This document shows positions 62,297 through 64,000 of a stretch of 64,000 bases of DNA, one piece after another (position 1 is the first letter of the stretch; each line of letters starts with the position of its first letter). The DNA is from Ornithinibacillus bavariensis. GTDB lineage: Bacteria; Bacillota; Bacilli; Bacillales; Amphibacillaceae. The notes under the pieces were generated by a model. It was not told where the DNA came from and did no database searches. It was given only the letters and a program-made list of their open reading frames with translations. The position numbers were made by a program, and so were the translations under genes. The stretch spans positions 158,557 through 222,556 of the forward strand of contig NZ_JBNPWZ010000006.1 in the NCBI RefSeq assembly GCF_050433565.1, read 5' to 3'.

Positions 62297-64000
62297 TTAG
62301 ATTTTATTCGTTTGAGTAAATGTAACTATATAGGTTAATATCAACACAATACCATATATAATCGCAACAATTACTATAAATATCAAAAGCATAATTGGAG
62401 TAAACTCATACAACAAGACTAAAATACCAAGACCTAATGATGCCCCAAACAGAATTCCTAAAAACGTCCAAATAGACGATTCTTTCATACATAACGATAG
62501 TACATCTTTGCGTTTCCAACCTATATCCCTTAATAAACGTAATTCTGTTCTCCTTAAAGATAGAAAGGCAGCGTTACTTTCAAGCACCGAGATAATGGTT
62601 AAACTTATTGAAACAATAATTACTAGCAGTAATAAAAAGTGGATGGAGTTATTGATAAATTCTCCCAAATTTGTTTTTCCTGTTTTATTCATTGTTGCAA
62701 TAATGGACGGAATCGTAAACATTACTAATAAAGTTACCACTGATAACTGTAAAAAGGTTAACCAGATGAATTTGCGATAATAATATATATTTCTTAGGAA
62801 TATTGATTTTCCAGATGCACCTTGCTTTTTTATCTTTTTATTATTAATTGGCATGATACCTCTTATTAAAATGATAATCAGTAAGGACAAAGAGCATACA
62901 GTAAACAAAATAAGTGATCCGTTATCCAAAACATGTGATGAAATCATCACCCCGATTATACACAGGGAAACTACTACGGAGACACATGTTAAAATTAATA
63001 GTTCTATCAAATGGAAACTAGTAATGTGCCGTTTTCTCCAGCCTAAATCAAACAAGAGTTGAGCTTCCTCTTGTCTTAATTCTCTCCAAAAAAAGATACG
63101 GTTCAACATATAAATTAACCCAATAAGAACGAACAGGAAGCTAATAACAATATTAGATAAAGTCCATCCATCGGAGATAGTTGTGGCGGCACCAATACTT
63201 GTCCACTGTTGTTTTACCATACCGATGGATTCTACATCCATGTTCATCGTTTCAGGGGATGCCCCGGCAACAATATCAATTTGAAAATCGCCTAATTGAT
63301 ACAACTGTTCAACGACATCCAAAATCTTTCGCTCTGCGGAATCATCATATGATGAAATACCGGAAACTTTAATTCTAATAGCGTCTATTGGAGCATTACC
63401 TTTAATTAGCTCTGCATCTTCAATTTGGATTACACCATGAGCGGGAGAAGCAATAAAACTCCCAGCAACACCTGTTTCGTGTACCACTTGTCCATTCTCT
63501 GTTGTAGTTGGTGCTTGATGATATATCCCTAATGGACTGGCAGATAAGGATTTTTGATTTTCTTTTGCGGTGTAGGAGCCTACCGGAAACAACACAAACG
63601 GATAGTCTCTCATCTCGTATGCTGGTTTTCCTTTTTCTATTAATTTACGATGAATAGGTACTTCCGATTCTGTACCAACTTGTTTTACAGACAAATAGCC
63701 ATCATGTATACCATAATCAATAGTCTCTGTAAAATAAAATTTAGTCGTTTCTCCAATAGACTTTGCGTACCCTGTTACTTCTATTGGTTTACCTGTATAA
63801 TCTAATGCAATAGGTTGAGAATCAAATGTAGATAAATAAGGTGACAAATCAAACTCGTAGGTTGTTTGAGATAGACGTTCTGTTTCGGTTAGAGTTTCCA
63901 GAAAGTCACGACTGTCTTTTTCTCCGTCAATAATAAAGTCTAACATATCCTCGGGACTTAGATGGAAGCGTTTTTTTATTGCCAAAGTATCCATAGTATC
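62297..64000 (-). CDS. FtsX-like ABC permease, partial (5' end outside window)
   Basis: At least 567 residues of a MacB/FtsX-type permease. An outer domain (about 1-260) is followed by FtsX unit 1 (NIVISFLFVLIGLIYML onward), then a second unit ending near the C-terminus. AIRIKVSGISS, WTSIGAATTIS and FDLGWRKRHITSFHLIE align with AIRIKVAGVTD, WVNIGSSISIF and LSVGWRPSQLSRLLFLE of the permease at 23110. The frame is open to the right edge, so the ATG at 63994 is probably internal. It lacks the acidic C-terminal tail of the larger relative. Confidence 0.85.
   Translation of the reverse strand, partial: DTMDTLAIKKRFHLSPEDMLDFIIDGEKDSRDFLETLTETERLSQTTYEFDLSPYLSTFDSQPIALDYTGKPIEVTGYAKSIGETTKFYFTETIDYGIHDGYLSVKQVGTESEVPIHRKLIEKGKPAYEMRDYPFVLFPVGSYTAKENQKSLSASPLGIYHQAPTTTENGQVVHETGVAGSFIASPAHGVIQIEDAELIKGNAPIDAIRIKVSGISSYDDSAERKILDVVEQLYQLGDFQIDIVAGASPETMNMDVESIGMVKQQWTSIGAATTISDGWTLSNIVISFLFVLIGLIYMLNRIFFWRELRQEEAQLLFDLGWRKRHITSFHLIELLILTCVSVVVSLCIIGVMISSHVLDNGSLILFTVCSLSLLIIILIRGIMPINNKKIKKQGASGKSIFLRNIYYYRKFIWLTFLQLSVVTLLVMFTIPSIIATMNKTGKTNLGEFINNSIHFLLLLVIIVSISLTIISVLESNAAFLSLRRTELRLLRDIGWKRKDVLSLCMKESSIWTFLGILFGASLGLGILVLLYEFTPIMLLIFIVIVAIIYGIVLILTYIVTFTQTNKI

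Overview
The window is AT-rich chromosomal DNA from a low-GC Gram-positive bacterium, most probably a member of the Bacillaceae. The signs are AGGAGG-type ribosome binding sites, frequent TTG and GTG starts, U-tailed terminator hairpins, a zinc-free S14 paralogue behind a Zur-like box, a LicR/LicBCA-type PTS operon and a Bacillus-type streptothricin acetyltransferase (SatA). No rRNA or tRNA gene, CRISPR array or intact prophage was recognised. Both ends cut a gene: an ABC ATPase on the left and an FtsX-type permease on the right.

Layout. 0-10 kb: a YtrA-type regulator with its ABC ATPase, small membrane proteins, a GNAT, a frameshifted DUF2087 gene, a LysR gene divergent from a nitronate monooxygenase, an SRPBCC protein, methionine aminopeptidase, and a WYL regulator divergent from a DJ-1/PfpI protein. 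10.4-15.9 kb: a beta-glucoside PTS operon (IIB, IIC, IIA, GH1, LicR-type regulator) behind a likely CcpA site; its GH1 enzyme has Gln where the acid/base Glu is expected. 16-23 kb: a class A beta-lactamase with BlaI-type operators but no blaI or blaR1, a serine hydrolase, a MazG-like protein, a DUF4825 lipoprotein, rpsN2, an Rrf2 regulator with a flavin disulfide oxidoreductase, and a flavin oxidoreductase under a Fur box.

23.1-31.4 kb is the most interesting part. A tightly coupled minus-strand operon encodes an ABC exporter, a MauE-like membrane protein, a membrane-anchored thioredoxin-like protein, and an ABC ATPase with a giant FtsX permease. Divergent to it lie a second thioredoxin-like protein and a 52-residue six-cysteine peptide too short to be listed by usual ORF filters; a decayed second copy of the peptide follows. 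I read this as a locus for making, oxidising, exporting and resisting a disulfide-rich (bacteriocin-like) peptide.

31.7-57 kb is a mosaic of single genes: an AraC regulator, methyltransferases, NUDIX, CPBP protease, MazG-like, LOG, GNAT and DHFR-like proteins. It also holds a multidrug ABC exporter behind a leader peptide and a structure that can hide its ribosome binding site, an M23 peptidase with SPOR-like repeats, a likely leaderless ArsR gene with a VOC gene, a UvrA-like relic, a WYL/DHFR-like pair, and a VanR/VanS/VanY set.

57.8-62.3 kb is an array of small minus-strand genes (satA, an IS110 relic, a DUF3221-like lipoprotein, a broken DUF4279 gene and two unknowns). Its members are separated by a 34-bp imperfect palindrome placed just after stop codons. 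The same palindrome bounds a 350-475 bp non-coding repeat that recurs from 34.6 kb to the right end and is not seen in the first 34 kb.
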